Shown here: one piece after another, positions 21,339 to 33,901 of the stretch
How the letters are laid out: the number at the start of each line of letters is the position of its first letter
How positions within the stretch are numbered: position 1 is the first letter of the stretch
NCBI RefSeq assembly: GCF_963169125.1
Contig: NC_084797.1
Coordinates: 104,123,868-104,187,867, forward strand
Length of the DNA stretch: 64,000 bases
Direction: 5' to 3'
Source of the DNA: Humulus lupulus
Taxonomy: Eukaryota > Streptophyta > Magnoliopsida > Rosales > Cannabaceae
The notes under the pieces: model-generated
The model's database searches: none
Told to the model about the DNA's origin: nothing
Seen by the model: the letters and a program-made list of their open reading frames with translations, nothing else
Position numbers and translations under genes: made by a program

Positions 21339-24300
21339 TTATCGAAATAGCAAGGATTGGAAAAGCAACCTATCATTTTCACGAAAGAGGATGCTAACCA
21401 TGTCCAATTCCCACATAAAGATCCGTTGGTAGTAACCGTTCAACTTTGTAAATCTACTTTTCGAGTCCACCTTGGAAAAAATGGGGTTATCTATAACTAA
21501 TTTGAAGGCCACCTCGATGACCTTGTACAGGCTTTCAGGTGAAGGGTCAGCGGCCATCGGGACAATCGAACTGGTGGTGACATTAGGAGAAGAGTCACGA
21601 ACTGTTTCCAAAGTACTCGAGTTTGTGGTGATCGATTGTTCGGTCGCATACAATGCGATTTTGGGCTGACCTCCGCTGATGGAATTTGAAGCCATAACCT
21701 CTATTCGCTACTTGGCAATGAAATTCTCCTCAGCTACGGGGATATGCATAGTCAGAGGCGATCAGCTCGCTACCAGGGAATGCTATAACATTTCTATGAA
21801 GGGAAAATCACAACCCGGGCAGCAAGTGATGGTCATAAATGACGAAGATGAGGAGTCCCAGGAAGTAGAAGTTACTCGTGGGATGAAAGAACCTTAGCAG
21901 AAAGAGGATAGTGAGGTCGCCCAACGCGATGACATTGACCCGCGGATAGGTGAAGATAGATCAGAGCTCTAATCCATAGAAGAGCTGGAGGAAGTAAACA
22001 TCGATCCCAAAGAAGCTTCAAGAGTCTTAAAGATTGGAAAGAATCTTGACGACAAAAGAAAGATGGAGCTGGTCGATTTTTGACTTGGTTGTATGAGGAT
22101 ATAGTGGGAATAAGTCCAAATATAATAATGCACACTTTAAATTTGGACAAGAATGTACCTGAAAAATCCCAAAAATGGAGACTTTTGGGAACGGTCCGAG
22201 CTGAAGCCCTCAAGGAAGAAGTAACTCGGTTACTAAAACGTTGGTTTAACCGGGAGGCAAAATAGTCGATATGGGTGGCCAATCCCGTGTTGGTCCCAAA
22301 GCCGAATGAGAAGTGGAGAACCTGTATCAACTTCTCCAACATAATCAAAGCTTGTCCCAATGACTGTTTCCCACTGCCTAGGATTGACCAGCTAGTAAAT
22401 GCCATGGCAGGTCACGAGTTCATGTCTTTCATGGATGCGTACTCTAGATATAACCAGATCGCGATGAACCCTGCCGATCAGGAGCATACTAGTTTCATGA
22501 CCGAGCATAACATATATTGTTACAATGTTATGCCATTCAGATTGAAGAATGCCGAGGCTACATACCAACGCTTGGTCAACAAAATGTTCGCTAACCAGAT
22601 TAGGAGAAATATGGAGATGTATGTCGATGAAATGCTTGTCAAGTCGAAGACTGCCAATAACACTGTATTCAATCTGGAAGAATGTTTTGGAATATGAAGG
22701 AGATATGACATAAAGCTGAATCCCTAGAAATGTACTTTTGGGGTGGCATTTGAAAAGTTTATGGGGTTCATAGTCAACACGAGTGGAATAGAGGCGAATC
22801 CTGAAAAAATTAGATCGTTGTTGGAAATGCCTTCACCCAGGTCGTGACAAGAAGTCCAAGGCCTAACTGGAAGAGTGGCGGCTTTGAATCGCTTCATTCC
22901 AAAATCCACTGACAAGTGTTTGCCATTCTACAACTTTCTCAGAGGAAACAAGAAATTTGAGTGGACTGAGGAGTGAAAACAGGCACTCCACAACTTATAA
23001 ACGCATCTGGCCGAGCCCCCGGTATTATCTAAACTAATACATGGAGAGTCTCTGTTCCTTTATCTGGCCGTGACAGAGAATGCAGTCAATGTCGTGTTAG
23101 TTCGAGAAGAAGACCGTGCTCAGAAACCAGTGTATTATGTAAGCAAGAGGCTTCTCGGAGCTGAGTCACGATACCCACTAATAGAGAAGTAGGCATTCTA
23201 TCTGATATTGGCTTCCAAAAAACTCCAGCCATACTTCCAGTCCTATTCTATCAACGTCTTAATCAAAGAAACTTTAAGGCAGGTATTGCAAAAACCTGAA
23301 ACGTCAGGACGTCTTTTAAAATGGGCCATCGAACTTAGCCAGTTTGAGACGTTGTACATGCCACAGACTTCAATCAAGAGTCAGGCCCTTGCTGATTTTA
23401 TGGCTGAATGCATCAGTTTTCAAGACGAGCTCATGAGATGGGATAATCTAAATCTCGCAAGAGGGACATCGATTCCATACAGCTCTAAGAATCGGATTTG
23501 AGGCATCCAACAATGGAGCAGAATATGAGGCCTTACTGTCAGGGCTGAGGGTGGCAAGAGAGCTGACGACAAAAGTTATCCAATGCTACAGTGATTCCCA
23601 ACTCGTCATAAATCAGGTATTGGGGAGTATCAAGATCGATGCATCAAGATGGCCGCCTACCTAGATAAGGTAAGGGGAACTATTTGAATTTTAGTACAAC
23701 TCTGTTGCTGATATTTTAATTATTAATACCCCACGAGCAGAATTCTAATGCTGATGTTTTGGCACGACTTGCTACCATAAAAGAGGCTGAAACATTAAAT
23801 GTATTACCAGTGGAGTTCTTGGAGAGCCCAAGTGTAACGAGAGAAGCAATGAAGGTCAGAATGATTGATATAAGACTGACCTAGATGACTCCTATAATGG
23901 AATATCTCGCAACTGGAAAGTTACCCGATGACAGAAAAGACTCAAGGAAAATACTCTATCAAGCTCCACGGTCCGTAATAGTCGATGGAACCTTATATCG
24001 GCATGGTCATTCATTGCCTCTCCTGCGATGTTTTCTGCCCAAGGAAGCCAAAACCATTTTGCAAGAAATACACGAAGGTTTTTGTGGAGATCATGCTGAG
24101 GGGCAAAACCTAGCGCTGAAGGTATTGAGACAGGGCTATTTTTAGCCCACTTTAACAAAAGATTTGATCTCGTATGTTCAGAAGTGCGACAAATGCCAGC
24201 GTCTCACCATAGTTTTCCGAGCTACTTCAATCGAGCTAACAATGATTTCCTCCCCATGGCCATTTGTAGCATGGGGAATTGATCTGATAGGTTCCCTACC

Positions 24301-25115
24301 TATGGGAAAAGGAGGAGTTTGATATGTGGTGGTAGCGATCAATTAGTTCATGAAGTGGGTAGAACAGAACCTCTGGAAACCATCACCTCAAAGAGAATCC
24401 TGGATTTTATGGTGAAAAGTATCATCTGTCGATTTGGACTCCTTAAGAAGATCGTGTCAGACAACGGGATGTTGTTCCATAGTGATCTCTTCAGTAACTT
24501 TTGTGAAAGATACGACATAACAAAGAGTTTCTCGTCGGTAGCATACCCAGAAGCTAATGGATAGGTCGAGGCTGTAAATAAGACCCTTAAGGCGAGCCTG
24601 AAGAAGAGGTTAGATGAAGCCAAAGGATTATGGCCCGAACAGCTCTCACAACTACTTTGGGCCTATTGAAATTCTCATAGGACCTCCATGGGGCATACTC
24701 CTTTTTCCCTGACTTTCGAAAGTGAGGCCATCCTTCCAATTGAAGCAATTGTAACTACTCATAGGCAAAGGATGTTTGATCAAGAATAGAATAACGGGCT
24801 ACTTAACGCATCTCTCGATCTGATAGAAGAAAAACAAGAGGAATCGCAATTACAGCTCACCCATTATCAACAAAAGATCACTCGCTATTTCTTTTCAAAA
24901 GTCAAGGGACGTAGACTTGGATTAGGCGACCTGGTTCTCCGAAGGGTCTTTCTGGCGAATAAAGACCCTAAGGATGGTTTGTTGGGCCCAAACTGGGAAG
25001 GACCATACCAGATCATAGAAGTCTTACGCGAGGGAACTTTTAAGCTAGCTTGACTAATGGGAAAGTAGTCCTATGGACCTGGAATGCTCTTCACTTAAAA
25101 AAGTATTATCAATAG
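21339..25115 (+). pseudogene. pol: Tat-element pol: protease, RT, two RNase H, integrase
   Basis: Domains in order: protease-like region (21360-21890); reverse transcriptase (about 22080-22700) with 'LPRIDQLVNAMAGHEFMSFMDAYS' in pieces and an active-site box YVDE at about 22619-22630 in place of YVDD; first RNase H (about 23040-23420); a second, archaeal-type RNase H (about 23500-23660, 'GAEYEALLSGL'), typical of the Tat lineage; integrase with a His2-Cys2 finger (24080-24200), core Asp in 'GIDLIGS' and 'SDNG' and Glu in 'VEAVNKT'; and the usual 'WNALHLKKYYQ' end. At least a dozen stops or frameshifts break it. Confidence 0.88.
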
Positions 25116-26049
25116 TACTACCATCAATGTAAGGTTTATTTATAAAAGTCATTTCAATTAAATAACAGATGGATTTTTAAATAACCATTTCTTAGTCTTA
25201 TCATTGTGAGCTCATGTTCTCATAATTGTAAAGGAAACTAGGAAAGTTTATACATTTTGCTTACTTGGGGGGAACATAACCGAGGTCGTTGAGTTTTTTG
25301 AAAAAATTAAGCCTACTCGAATAAGATTAAAAACCTAGAAGCTTGGAAAATTTGATTATTCTACGACTTTTTAAAGCTCTAGTTTTCTATAATCCTAGCA
25401 CGAACTAAGTATATATCATCTAAAACCCTGGATATAACGAGGTTCGAAGCTTAGAAGCTCGGAGAAATTGATTATTCAACGGCTTTCTAAAGCCCAAATT
25501 TTCAATAAACCTGGCACAAACTAAGCCTTAATTAATCTAAAACCATGGATATAACCAGGTCAGAAGCTTGGAGGATCGGAGAAATTGTGTATTCAACGGC
25601 TCTTTAAATCCTGAGTTTTCAATAAACCTAGCACGAACTAGACGTAAATCTTTTTTTTTTAAAATACCTTGAATATAATCAGGTCTAGGGCCTGATTCTC
25701 AACAGGTATAATGCTATTAAGCTTATTGAAAACCCTGGATATAACCAGGTCCAAGGCTTGATTCTTAACAGGTGTGACGCAAATAAGCGAGCAAAATCTT
25801 GGATACAACCAAGATTGATATAATCTATCTTGGTCTAAAGTCGATCCTTAAGATTTCAAATGTCCAAGAGTAAGTATTCATAAACATGAGAAAATAATAA
25901 AGGAAAGACAAATAGATCACAAGTTAGATGTATATTCAAATAAGGAAAAATCTCGTCATATCAAAGAGAAAAAAAACATCGAGCTAAGCCTGAAGGAAAT
26001 TGTTTTAATCCCAAGGGATTGCTAGAAAATGATAATGATTACAAAATAA
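25116..26049. other. Spacer between pol and the antisense gene
   Basis: No gene. Most of it is a degenerate tandem repeat (25322-25850). Blocks such as 'ccctggatataac-aggt' recur five times or more. Such arrays are common in this part of Tat/Ogre elements. Confidence 0.6.
25322..25690. repeat. Tandem repeat of about 116 bp
   Basis: Three units start at about 25341, 25457 and 25574, marked by 'gctcggagaaattgattattcaacgg' variants and 'aaacctagcacgaacta'. Decayed units continue to about 25850. Confidence 0.75.
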
Positions 26050-28774
26050 AATCTTCAATAAAGTCATTGGGCTCTGTCAGCTCGCCCCGTTGAAGTAAGT
26101 TCCTCACCTTCTCCCTTGGCTGCTCTGGAAGCTTGCCAATTTCTGAAGGTTCTTGCGAAAACTGAATCTTGAATTTCGCAAGATACGGATCCCACAGCCC
26201 GGGCTCCATGAAGGAGAAGTTCCCGTCTTGGTTGAAAGCCCATCAATGGTAAAGAATATCCTCCATTGTTGATGGTGACAATTTCGCTTCCTCCTTGGCT
26301 TTAACTTCGGCCTCGATTAGCTTCACTTTGAGTTCGTCATTTTCTGCCTGAAGCTGTTCAGCATGACGGCTCGCCTCAGCGACCTAAGCCTGAGAGGCAA
26401 ACAATGCAGTCTTTGTGGATTGCTTGCCCTCTTGAGAAGAGATAAGAGCAGCCTTAGCAACATGCTCACTCTCTTGAGCAGCATTCAGGGTGATTTTAAC
26501 AGTAGCCAGCTAAGCTCGGAGCTCTTTGTTTCTAGCCTTAGCATGAGCTATGCTTCGGTATTGGGCCAGGACATACTGTAGAATAATGAAGCAAGTCAAT
26601 GAAAGAAAAAAGAGGAAGAACACGTAGTAAAGAAAAAAGAATCAGAAGTGGGAAAATAACTCACGGTGAGGTTCATCCCCATAGCAGACTCGAGGACATC
26701 CTTCAGGCTGCACTCCTCTATGGCCCTCATATCCCTAGCACTAGCTTTATATGCATGGCCCACCATGTGACTCGTTGTCTCATAAACGATACCTCGGAAG
26801 GCCTCAGGGATCTTGTCTAGATTGCGTGGCTCAATCGGTCTCCGGACGACAGGGGCCTCACTTTGAATTACTTGGGGGTGTGAGGGAGGCATATGTCGAG
26901 GATGGGGAGGAGGAACTTTCCAAATGGTGACAGTTGTCACCGGACATGGCTCTTTAGTAGAGCTCCCATCTTTACCCTTAGAGTGTTATTTTGTAGTATC
27001 CCCCGTTTTAGGGGTGGCCATCTTCGCCACCCTGGGCCTTTTAACGACGAGACCAATTCTAGACATTCTAGCCTAAAAGGCACTCCTTAAATCAAGAGCT
27101 CTTTTCGATTCCATCTCTTCACCTGAAAAGTACAAAGAGGAGTTAATTCACAAGAGTAATGTTTCAAAGGTAATATATATTTATTTATAAAAGAACAAGG
27201 ATCCTACCCTTTGGGCTAGGGGAGGAATCTATTACGATCAGCTCTGGTGTATGGACTGGGCTAGGCACGACCCCCAATTCTTGGATTCATAGAGGGGAAG
27301 GGCAATCTAAGGCTACATTCTCTTGGATCCTACGGGGTTCAGGTCCCTCCTCGGGGCTAGATTCATCTACGTATTGCCTGAACCTAGGAGCAAATGCACC
27401 CTGGAGCAGAGAAAGCCAAGTCCTATGGTTAGTTCCATATTCTTTGTAGTTAGAAGATCTAAAGTTAAGGGTGTTATCAACTACAACGGTGCCTCTAGGA
27501 TAGTTGTGGTCATTGTGCACCACCAAATGATCCACGCATTGGAGGAGGGTTACATTTAGATCCGGATCAGTGGGATGGTGGCTAACGAACTGGTTATAAT
27601 TAAAATGTATTCACCTAAAGCTGGCAGCAGCCCAATCTAACTCTCAAAAGAGGTATGGGTTACCTTGGCTTGAGTGGCTAGCTGCTGCCCCAGATGCAGC
27701 TCGGTTAGGATCGAGCCCCTGATTGGATTCGGGAACTCATATTTTTTGTACAACTGGTGCCACGTCTTCTTACTCTTCAGTGTCCTCAGTGGCTGGCAAG
27801 GCCTCTTGAGAAGAGGAGAACTCAAGGATAATAGGGAGTGGAGCTCGGGTCCTCATAGCTAATGTCTGACCCTCGCTGATCAACTTGCATGCCAACATGG
27901 TGGCATCATTCATGACCTGGCAATAATCTTTTTCCCCGGGCGGGAGATGGGCCAAAGTCTTGTACTAACCCCCAAGAGTCTCAGATCATTCTATCCTCAC
28001 GAATATAGATGGACAAGGAACAAACTTAATCAAAATATATATAAAAAAAATCATTTACAATGAAAGGGGTAAAAATTCACGTGCTAAGTTTACAAAGATA
28101 GAAGACTTACAAGGTCAGTTGAAGTAGCAATGTTCACAATTTCTGAATCCATTCGACATAAAGAATGAATCTTTATGGTCATTTGGATGGCTGGGGAGCT
28201 CGATGATGGAAGCGGAGTTCAGAAACCGAGTAAGGTAGTAGAATCCATCACCTCATCCCTTTTGGTCAGGAATCCCTTTCATGCAGAAAAAATATAAAAT
28301 GTCTGTTGGAGTGGGTACCTCCCGCTCATGCCTTAGGATCAAAAATTTCAGTCCCACCAAAAGTCTGTAAGAATTTGGGGGGAGCTGGAAGTGAGCCAAC
28401 TTTACGTAGTTTAAAAAATCTACGAAGTATTGGTCTAATGGAAGGAAAGCACCAGCCTTTAGGTGCTCGTAACTCCAAGCCCCATAATCATCTTAGAAGG
28501 GGGCACAACTCCACTCTCCTTCAAAGGTAGGTCGAGTGAGGAGACCACCAGCTCCTAGCTCGATATTATGACTCAACAGAATTTTTTTTACTCTCCCCTG
28601 AGTCATTATCTTTGAGACTATATGTTCACCCTCGAAGAAAGAGTTAGGATTGACGACGACCTCCATCTCCACCACAGGACCAAAATGTGGGATAGGAGAT
28701 TTGGAGGTGACCTGTTTGCCTTTGTCCTTGAGCTGGGTAGATGAGCTAGCGGCGGTCTTCTTTGGAGGTTCCAT
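26050..28774 (-). pseudogene. Spliced antisense gene of the Tat element (Transposase_28-like plus coiled coil)
   Basis: Read on the minus strand, the first coding exon starts MEPPKKTAAS at 28774, preceded by a possible acceptor (TCACCAG, about 28789). It runs through one stop (28493) to about 28103 and ends CCTT|GTAAGT. It contains 'LNYVKLAHFQLPPNSY', which aligns with 'LNYFDLAPLQLAPNGW' of the antisense gene at 34849-36676. Downstream pieces at about 27955-27637, 27535-27240 and 26940-26600, and a coiled-coil, Glu/Lys/Ala-rich end at about 26560-26060, follow the same order as in that gene. The family resembles 'putative gypsy type transposon' proteins found in plant retroelements (from memory). 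Stops show it is decayed. Function unknown. Confidence 0.6.
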
Positions 28775-28802
28775 AATTCAGATCGCCTGGTGACAAAGCG
28801 GC

Positions 28803-29362
28803 CTAGTTTATAGGCGACCTAAGATGGCCTATTACTATGGTCATGGAGGTATAGAGGATAAAGAGGGGTACTTTCAATGTTTGAAATTTTGTACAAGCTA
28901 AAGTTTGTCCTAGCCTCATCGCGTGTTGCCACGCGATATCCTTAGCTACGCGCCTTAGTTTCTTAAAATCCTCAGATACTTCGGGATCTGCGTGTCAGAA
29001 ATGTTAGGACCACTACTTTCCTTTGGAAAGTGGTTTAGTGAAAAACCGCCTAAGCAATCGTAACCCTTAAGATACTTGGTATTAAACCTAAAAACCCTTC
29101 AGTTTCTATACCCCAAACAGGTATTCTTTAAATTGATTTGCCATTAGCGATACCCTAGATTAACCCATAAATTTTCCCAGTTTTATGAATGCCTTATTTC
29201 TAAAATATGTTTGGGTTCACTCATGGAGCCTAAACATAAACTATTTCCTATTAGCACTTAGAAATAGCCTAACGATATCGAACAATGAATATTGTTGAAA
29301 AAAAATCTCATTGGATAATGAAGAATAAAAAAAAACTTTTCAAACTAGGGGATAAAATACTT
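28803..29362. other. Intron-like sequence upstream of the antisense gene
   Basis: AT-rich sequence between the leader exon (donor at 29364) and the first coding exon (28774). No frame or domain is seen on either strand. It is best read as the 5'-UTR intron of the antisense unit. Confidence 0.4.
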
Positions 29363-29555
29363 ACAGGAAATATGTTTGATTCGAAGAAGGTGTAGATTCA
29401 GCCACAGGAAGCTTTTGGAAAGCTTCTGAAGGTCTGGGATACGATGAAAAGTTCTGGGGATTCTAGAGAATAAGAAAGGAAGCTTGAGAGTTTGAAAAGG
29501 GAGATTTTTTTAATACAAAGGCTGTGAGGTCTGAGGACTGATCACCCTATTTATA
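29363..29555 (-). promoter_or_regulatory. Antisense promoter-like TATA box with leader exon and donor
   Basis: On the minus strand, TATAAATA (29555-29548) lies 268 bp inside the 3' LTR. A roughly 185-base leader follows and ends in a good donor (CCT|GTAAGT, GT at 29364-29363). The layout equals that at 4316-4500 and 33815-33901. Promoter activity is inferred. Confidence 0.5.
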
Positions 29556-29805
29556 CGTAAACTACAGAAATTAATCTGGGCCATCCAATTCGATTAGCCC
29601 GAGATCCAAGTTCCAAGATTAAATAGACCAGATGGCGACAAAAAGTTGACAGGACAATTATTTCAATCCAAAAAAACCTAAGCGGATGCAAATCGTAGAA
29701 AGCCACGTGTCCAGTACTTAAGTAATAGGGAAACACGATTTTATGTGACAAAAGTCTAAAAGCCCCTACTGTGTATGTCAGAAAATGACGACATCAAACA
29801 TGAGT

Positions 29806-29823
29806 AGGAGCTTGAGGGGCAAA
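29806..29823 (+). promoter_or_regulatory. Polypurine tract of the Tat element
   Basis: AGGAGCTTGAGGGGCAAA directly abuts the 3' LTR, the standard plus-strand primer position. Confidence 0.85.
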
Positions 29824-30521
29824 TGTTGTACCCTAATTTAGCACGAGTTCACTCACTCAGCTCGAGTACAGCTGGCAGGTAAATACATGGAAAGATAACT
29901 AAGTAGAATATCTAATTATTAATCGTGTGAGCAGCTCGAGATTTATGATGGCCATACCTAATATTAGGCGTCCAGAATCCATTATGAGCTAAAAGTAAGA
30001 TATCTATCGATCACGAGTTCGGAGTCAAATATGCAGCTCGTGATGACTTAGACAGGACGCATACTGAAAGATCTCAAGAGTTGGGGATTCTTTATACGCT
30101 CATTAATTACCAGGTTGTATTGTATTTATGTCATTTATACCCGAGATAGCAGGAACGTGTTTATTATGTTATCAAATTATATCCCAATGTAAATAGGAAT
30201 AATTTGTATTAATTATACCATATGTATAATTACGCGGTGTGTTGACATGGTTACCCAAACCTGTCCATGGAATTCCCCTATAAATACTGGGAATATTGGA
30301 CAAGGAAGGGGACCATTATTCTATATTACCGAAACTTTGCCAAAATAGAGAGAGAAACAGTAATAGTATTGACTTGTGGACTAGGTGGATTTTAACCACT
30401 GAACCACGTAAAAGTTCTGTGTTTTTATGTGAGTTCCAGTTATTTCCTTGCTGTTTATTATTAAGCGATAAACTACCCTTTTTATTTCTTAATATACTGT
30501 TGGCGAAAATCCGCATCAATA
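29824..30521 (+). repeat. 3' LTR of the Tat element (698 bp)
   Basis: Starts TGTTGTACCCTAATTT and ends CATCAATA; the terminal CA has mutated to TA. The flanking GAATG (30522-30526) equals the five bases before the 5' LTR. Confidence 0.9.
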
Positions 30522-32646
30522 GAATGAATAGAACATATTTGGCTTTTCTAAATGTAATATTTAAAAATGTTAAGCTAACCATTTCTTTACTTTTGATAAT
30601 TTCTCTACATCATTCCTAATGAACAAAATGTTATCAACATGAAGAATAAGAATCACAACAGAATCTTTGATTAAATCAAAGATATTTAAGATTTGATGAC
30701 TCGTTTAAATCCAAATGTGTATTTAAGAAGCCTTGCAAACAACTTTGTTTTTCATCTTTTATTTTGAATCTTTTTGGTTGAGATTTTCAAATGGTTTTGT
30801 CATGTCAGCCATTTAGAAAATAATATTTAGACATCAATTTTAATAAATATCATACTCCATGCAAAAAAGCAATGGATAAGAGTATTTAAATAGATTTAAG
30901 CTAGGTTACAGTAGAATGTATTTATTCGAGTAATACACTACTTCTTTCTGTTTATAACCTTCATCTATTAACCTTACTTTGAATAGTCTATACTTTCTTG
31001 TGTTCTACTCTTCATCTTGAATATCCTATTTCAAACTAAAGTTTAATGAACTTTAGTTGGATGTTAAACAATCCAGATTTCATATGAATTCCAAATTCCA
31101 TTTCTAGATTCATGGTGTTTCAACCATTATTTTTCAGTTCAAATCTTTCATTACATACTAGTATGTGAATGAAACATAGTTAGATTGTGTTAGACACAAC
31201 CAACTAAACTTTATGTTTGTAACGAAGTAGTTACTAACTAACGCTCCAACTATAGGAATGTTTTACAAAATTTGTGATATTCTTTCGTTTTATCATTGTT
31301 AATTATCAGTAACTCGCTTACTTGAGTTATAGTCATTATTTCTAGTACAAGTTAACTAGAAATATATGATTATAATAATCATGCTTCATTAAAGTGGCAT
31401 TTAAGAGATACAAACACTTTTAGTATCTCTTTATGATTATTAAATTGTTTAAGTAAAAAACTTCATGGAAAACATTCAATTATTCACATAACTACTTGTG
31501 AATCTCTCCTTTTAAGTCTTTGATGATGTACAATCAAACATGTACAGAGTATAACAAGTGTCAAAATTATTGAAATAATAAAGACGATAATGATCGCATA
31601 TTATCTATTTAACTATATCTAATATGATTGTATTCCATTTCCAAAATATTAATGTTGCTTAGCATTCTAGTTGTATGTGAGTTGGGTTTGAATTCCAAGT
31701 TCACATACAAATTACTTGAATTCCAAATTCAAGTTTAGACTTCCTTTTGATCAGATCAAACATGTCTTTAAGTGAATTTACTTTAAATGTTGCATGAAAA
31801 TGTCTAGAAATTTCTTTTGCATTCAACAAAGGTAAACATATCTTAAATAAATGTCAATAAGTATTTACTTAATATTTATTATCTCTTTTAGCTTTGAACA
31901 TTAAAAGGTTCAATATACATCTCTTTGTATTAGCTAAATTATTATGTGATTTTTGAGCCTTTATAAGAGAAAGGTCTTTTGGTTAACTTTAATTAATAGA
32001 CTACATAAACAGGGAGAGAACCAATGAACGATTCTAATAAAATATTGTCTTTTATTTCTTTTATATGTCTATTTTATTAGAAACCAATCTAAAAAAAATA
32101 ATTCACATATATGTTTCACTTAATTTTTGTTGGAATAATGTGTCTTCTTTATTAAATCTATGATTTGCACAATAATGAATAATTCATAATTATCAATATA
32201 TTTATTGATGAAATAGGTACAACAAATATATTTATGAAATAACAACTAAATATATTATTTAAAAGAAATATTAAACTTGTTCATTCATCAATAAATGAAT
32301 CAAAAATAAAGTTTCTATAACCAATTTAAAGAAACAGACTTAATAGAAAGTTTGAAATTAAAAATGAAATTTCATGCAAGTCATCCCTTGGTCTACCAAT
32401 CTGCAATCCTCTTCTTGTTTCTTTTCCGCATTTCTTTCTTTTCTTGAATAATTCGTTTCTGAAAACAAGATGAAAAATATGGTCAGTGGCATACAAATTT
32501 GAATCAACTATTCAAATATATTCAAAGGAGATGAGTAAATCATATTTACCCATTCTTCTTGCAAACTTCTCAAGGGATCAATAGAGTCTCTTTTGTCCTT
32601 TTCCCATATCTTGTATGTGGAATCAAGGTTTGCATATCTCGATTAT
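30522..32646 (-). pseudogene. pol: Copia pol and gag remnant
   Basis: Minus strand. About 30540-30700 encodes a decayed Copia reverse transcriptase with the active-site box changed to HVDN (near 30629-30640) inside a 'VVILIL...NDVEKLSKVK' context. Sequence to about 32400 is AT-rich and too decayed to place protease and integrase, though it should hold them. The right end (about 32530-32646) is gag in the same frame as the gag at 44118-44412, with 'STYKIWEKDKRDS'. It is interrupted at 32646 by the TR-GAG element (target ATTAT, 32642-32646). Stops are frequent. Confidence 0.65.
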
Positions 32647-33753
32647 TGTTGACGGTGAGAACTCGTCAACTAAGTTGAGTTAGAAAAATTACACAGTAGA
32701 GATTATCAAAAGAAAAGCTTTAGAAATCTAAGTATAAACTCCAAGAACAATTGCAGAAGAAAAATGGTAAAATCAGTTTGTATTCACTAAGGTGCACTGC
32801 TACAGTAATTTTTCCAACCCCTTTCCATGTGGAATTGGGGTTCATTTTATAGTGGGCTCTAATGGCCCTGGATACATGGTGGTCCAGGGGACCAAGCGGT
32901 ACACAGGTACACTGTCAAGAGAGTGGTATCAGATGTAGTGGTGTTGGTTCTAGTACATGGTCAGAGTTCGTGGGAACACCTCTGCTTTTGTACTCGATTA
33001 TGCCTCCACTACTTGTCTTGTACGGGTGTCAGAGATGATGGGCTGGTGAGGATCATAACAGGTACCTCATTTGTACAACCACTACCTATTTGGCACGAAC
33101 ATTATGTCTGTACTCTGACTTCTTCTGACATTGCATTAATCACCATGAGGCTCCCCCACTTCGCTCTTAAGGGTGTGTTAAGGAGGTCCTTAATCTTACC
33201 TCATGTTAGACCCACAGTAAGAGTGGTGTCCCGTCACAAGCACCTATCTCAAGGGGAGAGATTAGGCCCCTCCAACGAGGCCCACTATGTGGGCAACTCC
33301 TAGTGGTATGGATATGACGTGCTGAGGTGACACGTTGGTCTCGCGAGGCCCCAGGCGCGGCTGGTGCGTGGGCGAAGCGTCGGTCTCACGAGGCCCCTGG
33401 CGCAGCTGGTGCGCGGGAGAGGCGACGGTCCCGCGAGGCCCCTGGCGTGGCTGGTGCACTGGTGAGGGAGGTGCTGGCGAGACGACGGACCCGCGAGGCC
33501 CCTAGCGCGGCTGGCGGGCGGGCGAGGCGACGGTCTCGCGAGGACCCTGGGGCAGCTGATGCGCGGGCGAGGCGACGGTCTCGTGAGGCCCCTGGCGCGG
33601 CTAGTATGCGGACGAGGCGACGGTCTCGCGAGGACCCTGGCGCGACTGGCGCGCGGGCGAGGCCATGGGCGCGAGGGCACGTAGTTAGGCATTTATGGGA
33701 GCTTATCACGTGCTCTTGGCCTTTCTATGACTGTTGAGTTTTGAGCATCCACA
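32647..33753 (-). repeat. 3' LTR of the TR-GAG element (1107 bp)
   Basis: On the plus strand it runs TGTTGACGGTGAGAACTCG...GAGCATCCACA. It is near-identical to the outer parts of 40582-44117. The segment 33319-33670 is a GC-rich minisatellite. Plus-strand frames here, such as 32923-33303, also occur in the other LTR and are not genes. Confidence 0.9.
33337..33665. repeat. 45-bp GC-rich minisatellite in the LTR
   Basis: Seven units begin with 'ggtctcgcgaggcccctgg' variants at about 33337, 33382, 33427, 33486, 33532, 33577 and 33622. One unit carries a 14-base expansion. Because 45 is divisible by three, all six frames tend to stay open, which explains the overlapping Arg/Ala/Pro-rich frames on both strands. 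Confidence 0.9.
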
Positions 33754-33776
33754 CTTGCCCCCGAATCTAGGAGAGG
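33754..33776 (-). promoter_or_regulatory. Polypurine tract of the TR-GAG element
   Basis: The reverse complement reads GGAGAGGATT-like purines, then ATTCGGGGGCAAG immediately before the LTR. Confidence 0.8.
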
Positions 33777-33814
33777 ACCTTTAGGTGCTTTGGTAGACTT
33801 TTCTTTTTTAATCT

Positions 33815-33901
33815 TATAAATAAGCCTCCATGCAAGGCTTATTATTTACACCTTACTTCCTTAACTTAGTGGTACCTAGACCCTTGCTCCTTTCTAGAGG
33901 T
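33815..33901 (+). promoter_or_regulatory. Antisense promoter-like TATA box with leader and donor
   Basis: TATAAATA (33815-33822) lies 62 bp inside the LTR and is followed by a short leader and the donor AGAG|GTAAGG (GT at 33900). An acceptor TTTTTGCAG ends at 34035. It probably starts the transcript of the antisense gene downstream. The same TATAAATA-leader-donor arrangement recurs in the other two Tat-like elements. Confidence 0.55.

Larger units (their letters stand above)
18232..30521 (+). mobile_element. Tat-lineage Ty3/Gypsy retrotransposon with an antisense gene (12.3 kb)
   Basis: Two near-identical LTRs (18232-18930 and 29824-30521) enclose, in order, a primer site, gag, protease, reverse transcriptase, RNase H, a second RNase H, integrase, a tandem-repeat block, a minus-strand spliced gene and a polypurine tract. 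The target duplication GAATG is perfect (18227-18231, 30522-30526). The second RNase H, the absence of a chromodomain and the antisense gene between pol and the 3' LTR point to the Tat/Ogre/Retand lineage. Coding parts have many stops and are not functional. Confidence 0.9.

Noticed and set aside
33262..33737. Several long frames on both strands
   Set aside because: A 45-bp repeat keeps all frames open; the same artefact appears at 43550-44056.
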